This document shows, piece by piece, positions 34,183 through 43,423 of a stretch of DNA of 64,000 nucleotides (its first letter is position 1; each line of letters opens with the position of its first letter). The position numbers and the translations under genes are program-made. The notes beneath the pieces are model-generated. The model was not told the origin of the DNA, ran no database searches, and was given only the letters and a program-made list of their open reading frames with translations. The stretch is from Phocaeicola sp. GTDB taxonomy: Bacteria > Bacteroidota > Bacteroidia > Bacteroidales > Bacteroidaceae. The stretch spans positions 21,202-85,201 of the forward strand of contig JAHHQU010000002.1 of the NCBI GenBank assembly GCA_020026225.1, given 5' to 3'.

Positions 34183-35517
34183 ATGTTCGACAATTTAAGT
34201 GAAAGACTAGAACGGTCATTCAAGATATTGAAGGGTGAAGGTAAAATCACCGAAATCAATGTTGCTGAAACCTTGAAAGATGTACGCCGTGCACTTCTTG
34301 ACGCCGACGTCAACTACAAAGTAGCGAAAAACTTTACAGACACTGTAAAAGAAAAAGCGATAGGACAGAACGTACTGACCGCTGTAAAACCTAGCCAGTT
34401 GATGGTTAAGATTGTACACAGCGAATTGACCACTTTGATGGGTGGAGAAACTGCTGAGATTGAATTGAAAAATCGTCCGGCTGTTATCTTGATGTCCGGT
34501 CTTCAAGGTTCTGGTAAGACCACTTTCTCTGGCAAGCTGGCATGCATGCTGAAGAACAAGAAGAACCGCAAGCCATTGTTGGTAGCTTGTGACGTATATC
34601 GTCCGGCTGCAATCGATCAGTTGAAAGTTTTAGGTGAACAGATTAACGTTCCTGTTTACAGCGAACCAGACAGTAAAGATCCTGTAAAGATTGCTCAAAA
34701 TGCCATTCAAGAAGCCAAAGCGAAAGGCTATGACTTGGTTATCGTCGATACTGCCGGTCGTTTGGCGGTAGACGAACAAATGATGAACGAAATCGAAGCC
34801 ATCAAAAACGCCATCACTCCTGATGAGACGTTGTTCGTTGTTGATGCCATGACAGGTCAGGATGCTGTCAATACAGCACGCGAATTCAACGAACGTTTGG
34901 ACTTCAACGGAGTCGTTTTGACCAAATTGGACGGTGATACCCGAGGTGGTGCCGCTCTTTCTATCCGTACTGTCGTAAACAAACCTATCAAGTTCATCGG
35001 TACAGGTGAAAAATTGGATGCTATCGACCAGTTCCACCCGGCACGTATGGCCGACCGTATCTTGGGTATGGGTGATATCGTATCTTTGGTAGAACGTGCT
35101 CAGGAACAATATGACGAAGAAGAAGCTAAACGCCTTCAGAAAAAGATTCAGAAGAACCAGTTCGACTTCAACGATTTCTTGAATCAGATTCATCAAATCA
35201 AGAAGATGGGTAACTTGAAAGAATTGGCATCTATGATTCCTGGTGTAGGTAAGGCTATCAAAGATATCGACATCGACGACAATGCATTCAAGAGCATTGA
35301 AGCTATTATCTATTCCATGACTCCAGAAGAACGTACACGTCCTGAGATTCTGAACGGTTCACGCCGTACACGTATCGCCAAAGGTAGTGGTACCAACATT
35401 CAGGAAGTAAACCGCTTGTTGAAACAGTTCGAACAGACTCGCAAGATGATGAAAATGGTAACTGGCAGCAAGATGGCTGGTATGATGCAGAAAATGCAGC
35501 AGCAACAGAAAAGATAA
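34183..35517 (+). CDS. ffh: Signal recognition particle protein Ffh (SRP54)
   Basis: A 444-residue GTPase binding signal sequences and SRP RNA to steer proteins to the inner membrane. N domain 1-95, G domain with P-loop GLQGSGKTTFSGKLA, DTAGRLAVDEQMMNE and TKLDGDTRGGAALS, then the methionine-rich M domain ending in MMKMVTGSKMAGMMQKMQQQQ. It is typical in length. It has its own strong promoter and terminator. Confidence 0.98.
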   Translation: MFDNLSERLERSFKILKGEGKITEINVAETLKDVRRALLDADVNYKVAKNFTDTVKEKAIGQNVLTAVKPSQLMVKIVHSELTTLMGGETAEIELKNRPAVILMSGLQGSGKTTFSGKLACMLKNKKNRKPLLVACDVYRPAAIDQLKVLGEQINVPVYSEPDSKDPVKIAQNAIQEAKAKGYDLVIVDTAGRLAVDEQMMNEIEAIKNAITPDETLFVVDAMTGQDAVNTAREFNERLDFNGVVLTKLDGDTRGGAALSIRTVVNKPIKFIGTGEKLDAIDQFHPARMADRILGMGDIVSLVERAQEQYDEEEAKRLQKKIQKNQFDFNDFLNQIHQIKKMGNLKELASMIPGVGKAIKDIDIDDNAFKSIEAIIYSMTPEERTRPEILNGSRRTRIAKGSGTNIQEVNRLLKQFEQTRKMMKMVTGSKMAGMMQKMQQQQKR

Positions 35518-35547
35518 GAATTCCTTAAAGGAATAGCTTAAAAATAC

Positions 35548-35608
35548 AAACCGCACGCTTTTTCAATAACTGTTTAAAAGGTAATTGAAAAGCGTGCGGT
35601 TTTTTTAT
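35548..35608 (+). terminator. ffh terminator
   Basis: A perfect 15-bp stem (35548-35562 with 35588-35602) and a T-run to 35607; an additional 7-bp inner pairing is nearly complete. Confidence 0.9.
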
Positions 35609-35903
35609 GCCCTTTTCGGGAAGTTTCATGTTTTCCCCTTTCCATCCTACTTCCTGCCTGAAGATAAAGCTCCTCTCATCGCCATCCAATTTACCTCACC
35701 CAAGCAACAAGTCCTCCCTCCATTGCCGTCAAGTTACCTTTTTCGAATAGAATGTTTGAACATTTGCTCCAAAGTTTTTTTCATTAGCACAAATTTAGCC
35801 GTAACTTTGTAGTCAAGTCATGAATGTCCACAAGAAGTCTTATCTACTATAGAAAGCAAGTATGGACTCATACAAACGGTAACTATCATCATATTAATCT
35901 ATC
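35609..35903 (+). other. Leader region of the sulfatase operon
   Basis: About 300 bases with no gene seen. TAACTTTG at 35802-35809 is the probable -7 element, with TTTC at the -33 place. It leaves a leader of about 80 bases before the sulfatase ATG at 35904. Confidence 0.5.
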
Positions 35904-37361
35904 ATGCTATCGAAAAGGAACCTTATCAATCTATTAATGGGAAGTTGCTGTCTCAGTTTATCTGCGCAGCAACCCACACGGCCCAACGTCCTGTTCATCT
36001 ATGCCGACGATTTGGGCTATACCGACTTGAGCTGCACAGGTAGCTCTTTTTATGAAACTCCTAATATCGACCGACTCGCATCCGAGGGAATCACATTTAC
36101 TCAATCGTATGCCGCATGTCCCGTGTCTTCTCCATCCCGAGCAGCCTTGATGACCGGCAAATACCCAGCCCGACTTCATTTGACCGATTATATTCCGGGT
36201 GACCAAGCCTATGGTCCGCACAAAGACCAACGCTTGAAGGCCCAACCGTTCAATCTTCATCTCGACCCACAGGAAACGACACTGGCTGAAGCATTCCAAC
36301 AGAACGGGTATTCCACCTTTATGGCTGGCAAATGGCACCTCTGTGAAGAACAGCAATATTATCCGGAAGCCAATGGATTCGACTTGAATATTGGTGGAAA
36401 CAAAACCGGACATCCTGCAGGAGGATATTTTTCTCCATATAAGAATCCGCAGATGAAAGATGGTCCCGAAGGAGAATACCTGACCGATCGCTTGGCCGAT
36501 GAAGTGATCCAATACCTCAAGCGTCCCAAGGACAAACCTTTCTTTGCCTACCTTTCGTTCTATACTGTCCATCTCCCCATGCAAGCCAAACAAGAAAAAA
36601 TCCGCAAGTACGAGGAGAAGTTGAAACGAATGAACGATACGGCTCCTTTTTTCATCCAGCACGGAAAGACCTATCACAAGGTACAGCAAAACATGGCGGT
36701 CTACGCTGCCATGGTAGAAAGTATGGATGAGAATGTCGGTCGCGTCTTGGATGCTCTGAAGGAATTAGGACTGGATGAAAATACCATCGTTGTGTTCACT
36801 TCCGATAACGGAGGAATGGCAACCTGCAACAATGCCGATATCATTCCTACCAGCAATTATCCGTATAGAGCCGGAAAAGGTTATCTGTACGAAGGAGGAA
36901 TCAAGGTTCCTTCTTTCATCCGCTGGAAAGGTCATTTGGCCTCCAACAGAACTTGCTATGCTCCTATGACCGGAACCGACTATTACCCTACGCTTCTTGA
37001 TCTGTGCGGACTGAAACTATTGCCCGAACAACATTTGGACGGCATTTCGCTCAAGCCTGCACTTTATGGAGAAGCGGTGTCACGCGAGGCCATCTTTTGG
37101 CATTATCCTCATTACAGCGGCGGATTGGGCGGACGACCTTCTGCAGCCATCCGTTCCGGAAACTACAAGCTGATTGAGTTCTTTGAAGACAACCATGTGG
37201 AACTTTATGATGTGGTACACGACTTATCAGAACAGCAAGATCTGTCGGTTGCCCGACCAGACCTGACCCATCTTTTGCAAGAGAAGCTGCACGATTGGCT
37301 GACGAGTGTAGATGCACAGATGCCATCTGCAAATCCTGATTATGACCCAACGAACCAATAA
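35904..37361 (+). CDS. Ser-type sulfatase (arylsulfatase A family)
   Basis: A 485-residue secreted enzyme with signal peptide ending SLSAQ. The metal pair D35-D36 (FIYADDLGYTD) and the modification motif at residues 75-79 (SSPSR) are present; the residue turned into formylglycine is Ser75 rather than Cys, so an anaerobic maturase (anSME) is needed. Later landmarks include GKWHLCEE, the SFYTVHLPM strand and SDNGGMATCNN. The LHLTDYIPG block recalls S1_16-like galactose/GalNAc 4-O-sulfatases, but the subfamily is a guess. It cuts sulfate from glycans such as mucin. First in a set with a fucosidase and an esterase. Confidence 0.92.
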   Translation: MLSKRNLINLLMGSCCLSLSAQQPTRPNVLFIYADDLGYTDLSCTGSSFYETPNIDRLASEGITFTQSYAACPVSSPSRAALMTGKYPARLHLTDYIPGDQAYGPHKDQRLKAQPFNLHLDPQETTLAEAFQQNGYSTFMAGKWHLCEEQQYYPEANGFDLNIGGNKTGHPAGGYFSPYKNPQMKDGPEGEYLTDRLADEVIQYLKRPKDKPFFAYLSFYTVHLPMQAKQEKIRKYEEKLKRMNDTAPFFIQHGKTYHKVQQNMAVYAAMVESMDENVGRVLDALKELGLDENTIVVFTSDNGGMATCNNADIIPTSNYPYRAGKGYLYEGGIKVPSFIRWKGHLASNRTCYAPMTGTDYYPTLLDLCGLKLLPEQHLDGISLKPALYGEAVSREAIFWHYPHYSGGLGGRPSAAIRSGNYKLIEFFEDNHVELYDVVHDLSEQQDLSVARPDLTHLLQEKLHDWLTSVDAQMPSANPDYDPTNQ

Positions 37362-37511
37362 GCAGTCCATCATAAGCGGTCTGACTTAATGAAGGCAACA
37401 GATGTCCATTCAGTCCCCCAAAAGGCTTCAACCGCACATACTGCCAAAACTGCCATCAGAGACTGACCTCTCTTTCAAATTACATTATTCACACGATTAA
37501 GAACAAAGACT

Positions 37512-38912
37512 ATGAAAAAATTAAAAAATACACTTCTGCTCTTCGCCCTTTTGGGATGTATAGCAGGAGGACAAGCCCAAAACATCCAAAAGAAAATACC
37601 TCTTCCCACTCCCGCACAGCTGACCTGGCAAGATGCAGAACTGGTAGCCGTATTCCATTACGACTTGCATGTCTTCGACGGCAAAAAATACAATCAAGCC
37701 TATAACCGTACCACCCCGATAGAAGACATCAACATCTTCAATCCGGAACAGCTCGATACCGACCAGTGGATTCGCTCCGTAAAAGCCATGGGAGCCAAGA
37801 TTGCTATTCTGACCGCCACGCATGAAACAGGATTTGCCCTCTACCAATCGAACGTGAATCCTTACTGCATGAAAGCATTGAAATGGAAAGACGGCAAAGG
37901 AGACATCGTCCGTGATTTTGTCAATTCCTGCCGCAAGTACGGCATCAAGCCCGGTATCTATATCGGCATCCGATGGAACTCCTTCTTAGGGGTATACGAT
38001 TTCATGATGCCTAAAGACGGTACCCAATTCCAACAGAACCGACAAGCTTTCTATAACAAGATGTGCGAAGGCATGACAGAAGAACTGATGTCTCGATACG
38101 GCGAGTTAGCCATTGTATGGTATGACGGAGGAGGTCACGGTCCCGAATTAGGAGGAGCCGACATCTTGCCCATCGTAGAAAAGCACCAAAAGAACATCAT
38201 CTTCTATCACAACAGCCAACGGGCCGACATTCGTTGGGGAGGTTCCGAATCAGGAACCGTAAACTATCCGTGCTGGGGCGGATACCCTTATCCTTACTCC
38301 CATTCTAAAAATCAAGAAACGATTTTCAAGGATAAGTACAAACTTTTAAAATCAGGAGTAGCCGATGGGGAATACTATATGCCTGCCATGTCCGATGCTC
38401 CTCTCAGAGGATATAACGGTCGCCATGAATGGTTTTGGGAGCCCAACGACGAGAGCCATGTCTTCCCCTTGAAGAACCTGATGCACATGTACATGGGTTC
38501 TGTAGGAAACAACTCGACTTTGATTTTGGGCATTACTCCAGACAACAGAGGTTTGATTCCAGAAACAGACGTACAACGCTTGAAAGAATTCGGAGAGGAA
38601 ATCACCCGCCGTTTCGGAACTCCTCTTGCTACAGTTCAAGGAGCAAATAAAAGAATCTACTTGAAACTTCCCAAAGAAAGCGTCATCAATGCCATCAGTG
38701 TAAGTGAAGACCTCACGCAAGGAGAACGGGTCCGCAGTTACCGGATAGAAGGAAAAATCAAAGGGAGATGGACTCCGCTTTCTACAGGAACCTGCATCGG
38801 CCACAAGCACATCGTAGAGATTAATCCAGTCAAGGTCACTGCCCTCAGACTGATAATCGATCGATGTGTAGCACATCCACACATTGCAGACTTTTCAGTC
38901 TATAATTATTAA
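37512..38912 (+). CDS. GH29 alpha-L-fucosidase
   Basis: A 466-residue secreted retaining fucosidase; signal peptide to QAQ. The catalytic nucleophile is Asp205 in IVWYDGGGHGPE; the substrate His104 lies in ATHETGF, the family's variant of the AKHHDGF motif. The barrel is followed by a beta-sandwich from about residue 380. The plan fits GH29 subfamily B, which prefers alpha-1,3/4 linked fucose next to branched galactose (Lewis antigens); that preference is inferred from family knowledge. The 150-base gap from the sulfatase has no visible terminator, so one transcript is likely. Confidence 0.93.
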   Translation: MKKLKNTLLLFALLGCIAGGQAQNIQKKIPLPTPAQLTWQDAELVAVFHYDLHVFDGKKYNQAYNRTTPIEDINIFNPEQLDTDQWIRSVKAMGAKIAILTATHETGFALYQSNVNPYCMKALKWKDGKGDIVRDFVNSCRKYGIKPGIYIGIRWNSFLGVYDFMMPKDGTQFQQNRQAFYNKMCEGMTEELMSRYGELAIVWYDGGGHGPELGGADILPIVEKHQKNIIFYHNSQRADIRWGGSESGTVNYPCWGGYPYPYSHSKNQETIFKDKYKLLKSGVADGEYYMPAMSDAPLRGYNGRHEWFWEPNDESHVFPLKNLMHMYMGSVGNNSTLILGITPDNRGLIPETDVQRLKEFGEEITRRFGTPLATVQGANKRIYLKLPKESVINAISVSEDLTQGERVRSYRIEGKIKGRWTPLSTGTCIGHKHIVEINPVKVTALRLIIDRCVAHPHIADFSVYNY

Positions 38913-38941
38913 AAATATTCATTAATATCTTTTCAAATCTT

Positions 38942-39811
38942 ATGAAACACCTATCTATTTTAGCAGCATTTTTACTGCTGCCATTCTGCCTCCATGCAGA
39001 AAAAGAAATCGATGTATACCTCATTGGAGGACAATCGAACGTTACAGGCCAAGGATATATGAGAAATATCCCACGTGATTACAAAATCGATACATCGGTA
39101 CACTTCTATTATTCTAAGTATTTAAATAATGGTAAAGGAAGTGAACGATGGAGAGAGTTATGCCAAGCATCTGAAACAGAAGACAAGTTCGGCGTAGAAT
39201 TAAGTTTGGGTACTTCCTTAAAACAGCACTTCCCCACTCGTGAGATTGCATTAATCAAACACGGTCTTTCCGGTTCCAATCTTTATGAACAATGGAATCC
39301 AGGAAACCGTAACGGCGAAAAGCAAGGTGAAGAATATACAAAATGGTTGTCTACCGTCAAAACAGCTTTAAGCCAATTAAAGCAACAAGGATACACGCCT
39401 ATCATTCGAGCCATGGTTTGGCAACAAGGAGAAGGAGACGCTCGTGAGATAGCAGGCATGGAAAACTCCAGACGATATGGAGAAAACCTGAAGAATTTCA
39501 TTCTCCAAATCAGAAAAGAACTCCAAGCACCTGATATGCTATTCATCTATGGAGAAGTCATGCCAATGAAAGCTCCACGATTCACTGGAAGAGAGTTGGT
39601 ACGCAACGCCCAAATCGCCGTATCGGAAGCGTCATGTTCTCCATTATCAGTGAAAAACGCTTTTTTAGTGGAGGGAGATGACTTACAGATGAGACGCACA
39701 GACTACAGGACTCCTTTCCCGACAGATGATGTTCATTTGGGAACCTTTGGCTTGTTGGAACTCGGCGAACGTTTTGCAAAGGTTGTCTACGACAACTCTA
39801 AATACTGGTAA
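38942..39811 (+). CDS. SASA-type carbohydrate esterase (SGNH fold)
   Basis: A 289-residue secreted protein with signal peptide to CLHAEKE. Residues show the SASA/CE6 acetylesterase pattern: block I with the nucleophile serine in GGQSN, LIKHGLSGSNLYEQW, the WQQGEGDA segment, and the catalytic Asp-His in TDDVHLGTFG. It probably removes acetyl groups from sialic acids or other glycans, freeing them for the fucosidase and sulfatase in the same operon. The role on mucin is inference from its neighbours. Confidence 0.88.
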   Translation: MKHLSILAAFLLLPFCLHAEKEIDVYLIGGQSNVTGQGYMRNIPRDYKIDTSVHFYYSKYLNNGKGSERWRELCQASETEDKFGVELSLGTSLKQHFPTREIALIKHGLSGSNLYEQWNPGNRNGEKQGEEYTKWLSTVKTALSQLKQQGYTPIIRAMVWQQGEGDAREIAGMENSRRYGENLKNFILQIRKELQAPDMLFIYGEVMPMKAPRFTGRELVRNAQIAVSEASCSPLSVKNAFLVEGDDLQMRRTDYRTPFPTDDVHLGTFGLLELGERFAKVVYDNSKYW

Positions 39812-39836
39812 CTGTTCCTTCCTTGAAAGAAACAGC

Positions 39837-39882
39837 AAAGGCCCGATTGACAGATGAAACAACGGTCAATCGGGCCTTTTTA
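39837..39882 (+). terminator. Terminator of the sulfatase-fucosidase-esterase operon
   Basis: A perfect 15-bp stem (39837-39851 with 39865-39879) followed by T residues. Confidence 0.9.
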
Positions 39883-39957
39883 TACAATCATGCAGACTGC
39901 CTTACCAACTCCCCATAAAAAAGATTTTTCAGAGGAAGTGGAAGCAACTCACATTCA

Positions 39958-40281
39958 TTATGGATGTTGCACCGTCTCTTTCTTATACCATCTTCTAAAC
40001 CAAACAGAAGCAAAGACGGTTCCAAAGACAATCCATAAATAAGAGCTTGTACCAAACTGAGCCCCCATGATAGCTCCATAAATAGGGCCGAGTCCTGCAA
40101 TGTTTAAAAATTGAATCATAAAGATTTTCCAGGTAGGCAGCGGAACATAGTCTACCCCATCGGTCATCGTTACTGCCGGTGTTTTTCTTGTTGGATCCGG
40201 GACAAATAATTTATTGATGTATTTTCCATAAGTCAGATATCCCACCACCAGCAAAACTAATGCAATGCTAAATGTTACCAT
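39958..40281 (-). pseudogene. Truncated carbon-starvation protein CstA (N-terminal fragment)
   Basis: 107 codons with a clear match to the start of CstA-type peptide/pyruvate transporters: first transmembrane helix SIALVLLVVGYLTYGKYINK, then the family motif RKTPAVTMTDGVDYVPLPTWKIF and IQFLNIAGLGPIYGAIMGAQFGTSSYLWIVFG. Full CstA proteins have several hundred residues; here, right after FGTVFA (residue 91), the sequence turns to a short unrelated basic tail (VWFRRWYKKET) and a stop. No other frame resumes the family's next block. It still has its own promoter, so a small protein may be made. Either a degraded remnant left by a deletion, or a stand-alone small member. Confidence 0.75.
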
Positions 40282-40305
40282 GTTAATTTAAAGTTATATC
40301 GGGCA

Positions 40306-40343
40306 CAAAAGTAACTATAATTCATGAAGTCTTGTTATCTTTG
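40306..40343. promoter_or_regulatory. Divergent promoters of the CstA fragment and GHL10 genes
   Basis: Minus-strand TACTTTTG at 40306-40313 points to the CstA fragment (ATG at 40281). Plus-strand TATCTTTG at 40336-40343 points to the GHL10 gene (ATG at 40362). Both match TAnnTTTG; -33 boxes are weak. Confidence 0.55.
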
Positions 40344-40361
40344 CCACTCAAAAATGGAGAT

Positions 40362-42026
40362 ATGAACAAGTTTGCAATCATTTTGGCATTTATCTTAGGA
40401 CTGGCTCTTCCGCTTCAAGCTGAAAGCAAATATGAAGTCAGAGCCACGTGGCTCACCACATTGGGAGGGATGGACTGGCCTACCCAAAAGGCAACGTCCC
40501 CGGCTGGCATCAAGAGACAGAAAGAAGAGTTGTGCAAGATTCTCGACCAATTGAAAGCGGCTCATTTTAATACCATACTGTTCCAAACCCGTCTTCGAGG
40601 TGATGTGATATATCCTTCAAAATACGAAGGTTTTGCCGAATGCCTTGCCGGAAGAACCGGTAAATCTCCAGGATATGACGCTCTGGAATTTGCCATCCAA
40701 GAGTGCCACAAACGCGGTTTGGCATTCCATGCCTGGATAGTGACCATTCCTATCGGCAACCAAAGACAAATCAAGCTGCTCGGAAAGAATTCCGTCGTAA
40801 AGAAACAGCCCAGCTTGTGCAAGAAATTCAATGGAAGCTGGTTTCTCGACCCCAGCAATCCACGTACAGCCAACTACCTCTCTAACATTGTAAAAGAAAT
40901 CGTGACCCGATACGATGTGGACGGAATCCATCTGGATTATATCCGTTACCCGGAACATGGAAAGAGATTTCCTGACCAAAGAGAATTCAAGAAATATGGT
41001 AAAGGGAAAACACTCAACCAATGGAGAAGAGAAAACATCACCCGCATTGTTCGACGCATCTACACAGATGTCAAATCATTGAAACCTTGGGTAATAGTAA
41101 GCAGTTCACCGGTAGGGAAATACAATGACACCCAACGCTACCGTTCTTTGGGATGGAATGCATTCCAGGAAGTCCACCAAGATGCACAGGGATGGTTAAA
41201 AGAAGGCATTCACGATGCACTTTTCCCCATGATGTATTTTCAGGGAAATCATTTTTATCCTTTTGCACTCGACTGGCAAGAGAACAGCAATGGCAGATGG
41301 ATTGTTCCCGGATTAGGCATTTACTTTTTGGATCCTCATGAAGGAAATTGGAAATTGGATGAAATCATCAGACAAATTTACTTTACCCGAAATTACCACT
41401 TGGAAGGTCAGGCCTATTTCAGAAATAAATTTTTACTGAACAATACCAAAGGAATATGGGATGAATTAAAGTTATCCTTTTATACGCACCCTGCGGTAAC
41501 TCCCGCATTGTCTTGGATTGACAGCATGGCACCTGCCGCACCAAGCTTCGTTTCTTTTTCTGACCATGACCAACGAATTACCATGAATTGGAAGCCTTCC
41601 ACTTCCTCCAAAGCGGGAGGTATTCATTACCGAGTTTACGCCTCCAACAATTATCCCGTGGACATTGAAGCAGCGGAAAATCTCATGGAGACCCACCTCA
41701 CGGCACATGAATACTGCTATGCACCGGCTGTTCCCTGGTTAAAGAAAAACTTTTGGGCCATCACGGCTGTAGACCGTTACGGAAATGAAAGTGCTCCATT
41801 GAACATGAATCACCCGGAAGGAAGTGAACTAAAATCCTACCTTGACGAATTGCCCCCAGTTCCTGAAGGATGCACATTGGTACTGGACGATGCCACGGGT
41901 ATGGAAATCTTACGCATCCGCACTTCCGATACCTCACCGCTTCCCCACCTGAAGAACGGTTTCTACCGAATCAGCATAATTGAAGCAGACGGAAACAAGA
42001 AACTTATCGGAACCCTCGTCCGTTAA
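40362..42026 (+). CDS. GHL10 (YngK/DUF187-type) glycosidase-like protein
   Basis: A 554-residue secreted protein starting MNKFAIILAF (an ATG ten codons earlier is less likely); signal peptide to LQAES. The catalytic-type barrel spans about 22-360 with EVRATWLTTLGGMDWPTQ, NTILFQTRLRGDVIYPS, the DGIHLDYIRYPEHG strand and ALFPMMYFQG, which are hallmarks of GHL10 proteins. The C-terminal part (370-555) includes an Fn3-like domain and a small beta tail. Related proteins act on cell-wall or glycan chains, but the reaction in Bacteroidales is not settled. The acids in DGIHLDYIRYPEH are good candidates for the catalytic residues. Confidence 0.88.
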   Translation: MNKFAIILAFILGLALPLQAESKYEVRATWLTTLGGMDWPTQKATSPAGIKRQKEELCKILDQLKAAHFNTILFQTRLRGDVIYPSKYEGFAECLAGRTGKSPGYDALEFAIQECHKRGLAFHAWIVTIPIGNQRQIKLLGKNSVVKKQPSLCKKFNGSWFLDPSNPRTANYLSNIVKEIVTRYDVDGIHLDYIRYPEHGKRFPDQREFKKYGKGKTLNQWRRENITRIVRRIYTDVKSLKPWVIVSSSPVGKYNDTQRYRSLGWNAFQEVHQDAQGWLKEGIHDALFPMMYFQGNHFYPFALDWQENSNGRWIVPGLGIYFLDPHEGNWKLDEIIRQIYFTRNYHLEGQAYFRNKFLLNNTKGIWDELKLSFYTHPAVTPALSWIDSMAPAAPSFVSFSDHDQRITMNWKPSTSSKAGGIHYRVYASNNYPVDIEAAENLMETHLTAHEYCYAPAVPWLKKNFWAITAVDRYGNESAPLNMNHPEGSELKSYLDELPPVPEGCTLVLDDATGMEILRIRTSDTSPLPHLKNGFYRISIIEADGNKKLIGTLVR

Positions 42027-42070
42027 TCGTTTTATTTGCTGAAAACGATGGATATAAACGGAATAATCGT

Positions 42071-42078
42071 TAAATTTG
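42071..42078 (+). promoter_or_regulatory. purM operon promoter -7 element
   Basis: TAAATTTG fits TAnnTTTG, 40 bases before the ATG at 42119. The -33 match at exact spacing is poor. Confidence 0.5.
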
Positions 42079-42118
42079 CACAATCAATCTATTGAAACAA
42101 ACATAATTATCATAACTC

Positions 42119-43288
42119 ATGAGTAACCAACGATACATGCAACGCGGCGTTTCAGCATCAAAAGAAGATGTTCATAACGCAATCAAGAACATTGACAAAG
42201 GTATTTTCCCTAACGCTTTCTGTAAAATCATCCCTGATATTTTAGGTGGTGACCCAAAATACTGCAACATCATGCACGCAGATGGCGCCGGTACAAAATC
42301 ATCTTTGGCTTATCTGTATTGGAAAGAAACAGGCGACTTGTCTGTATGGAAAGGAATTGCACAAGATGCATTGATTATGAATATCGATGACCTTCTTTGT
42401 GTAGGTGCTGTAGACAACATCTTGGTTTCTTCTACTATCGGTAGAAACAAACTCTTGGTTCCTGGTAAAGTCATCTCAGCAATCATCAATGGAACCGATG
42501 AATTGTTGGCAGAACTCCGTGAAATGGGTGTAGGCGTTTATGCCACAGGTGGTGAAACAGCTGACGTAGGCGACTTGGTTCGTACAATCATCGTAGACAG
42601 TACCGTAACCTGCCGTATGAAACGTGCTGACGTTATCAACAATGCTAATATCCGTCCAGGTGACGTCATCGTAGGTTTGGCTTCTTATGGTCAGGCTACT
42701 TATGAAAAAGAATACAATGGTGGTATGGGCAGCAACGGTTTGACCAGCGCTCGTCACGATGTATTCTCAAAATATTTAGCAGAAAAATATCCAGAAAGCT
42801 ACGACAAAGCTGTCCCAGAAGACTTGGTTTACAGCGGTGGCTTGAAATTGACTGACGAAGTGGAAAGTTCTCCATTGAACGCAGGTAAATTGGTTCTTTC
42901 TCCAACTCGTACTTATGCTCCGGTTGTGAAGAAATTGCTCGATGCTTTGCGTCCTGAAATCCACGGTATGGTTCACTGCTCTGGTGGTGCACAGACTAAG
43001 ATTCTTCACTTCATCGGCGACAATATCCGTGTAATCAAAGACAATCTCTTCCCTGTTCCTCCATTGTTCAAGACTATCAAAGAACAGAGCGGTACAGATT
43101 GGGACGAAATGTACAAGGTATTCAACATGGGTCACCGTTTGGAAGTATACTTGTCACCAGAACACGCTGAAGAAGTTATCGAAATCAGCAAGTCATTCAA
43201 CATCGATGCTCAGATCGTAGGTCGTATCGAAGCAAGCGACAAGAAAGAATTGATCATCCGCAGCGAATTCGGCGAATTCAAGTATTAA
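42119..43288 (+). CDS. purM: Phosphoribosylformylglycinamidine cyclo-ligase (AIR synthase)
   Basis: A 389-residue cytoplasmic enzyme of purine synthesis, forming AIR from FGAM and ATP. It has the PurM fold landmarks: HADGAGTKSSLAYLYWKE, the metal-nucleotide block DALIMNIDDLLCVGA, ATGGETADVGDLVRT, and the C-terminal VFNMGHRLEVYLSPE. The Bacteroidales version is longer than the E. coli form (345). Downstream come a 28-codon membrane ORF, prfA and pyrF, all closely spaced and on the same strand, which suggests one operon with nucleotide and translation genes. Confidence 0.93.
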   Translation: MSNQRYMQRGVSASKEDVHNAIKNIDKGIFPNAFCKIIPDILGGDPKYCNIMHADGAGTKSSLAYLYWKETGDLSVWKGIAQDALIMNIDDLLCVGAVDNILVSSTIGRNKLLVPGKVISAIINGTDELLAELREMGVGVYATGGETADVGDLVRTIIVDSTVTCRMKRADVINNANIRPGDVIVGLASYGQATYEKEYNGGMGSNGLTSARHDVFSKYLAEKYPESYDKAVPEDLVYSGGLKLTDEVESSPLNAGKLVLSPTRTYAPVVKKLLDALRPEIHGMVHCSGGAQTKILHFIGDNIRVIKDNLFPVPPLFKTIKEQSGTDWDEMYKVFNMGHRLEVYLSPEHAEEVIEISKSFNIDAQIVGRIEASDKKELIIRSEFGEFKY

Positions 43289-43332
43289 TTTCCGATTCGA
43301 CGATTATTGGAAAAAGAATAAAACTTTAAGTA

Positions 43333-43419
43333 ATGGGACTAATAGGAATCATCGGCATTATAGTATGCATTTTTGCTTGGCGCCAATACTTTAAAGGATT
43401 TAAAAGAAACAAGAAATAA
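43333..43419 (+). CDS. 28-residue membrane micropeptide between purM and prfA
   Basis: ATG to TAA encodes a hydrophobic helix (GLIGIIGIIVCIFAW) followed by a basic tail (RQYFKGFKRNKK), i.e. one transmembrane segment with a positive C-terminus. It begins 44 bases after purM and ends four bases before prfA. The spacing, codon use and clean hydrophobic-then-basic design are suggestive of a real small protein, but no family is recognised. A chance ORF cannot be excluded. Confidence 0.5.
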   Translation: MGLIGIIGIIVCIFAWRQYFKGFKRNKK

Positions 43420-43423
43420 ATAA

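Noticed and set aside
39888..40100. Frameshift restoring CstA after residue 91
   Set aside because: The other minus-strand frames do not encode the next conserved CstA block.
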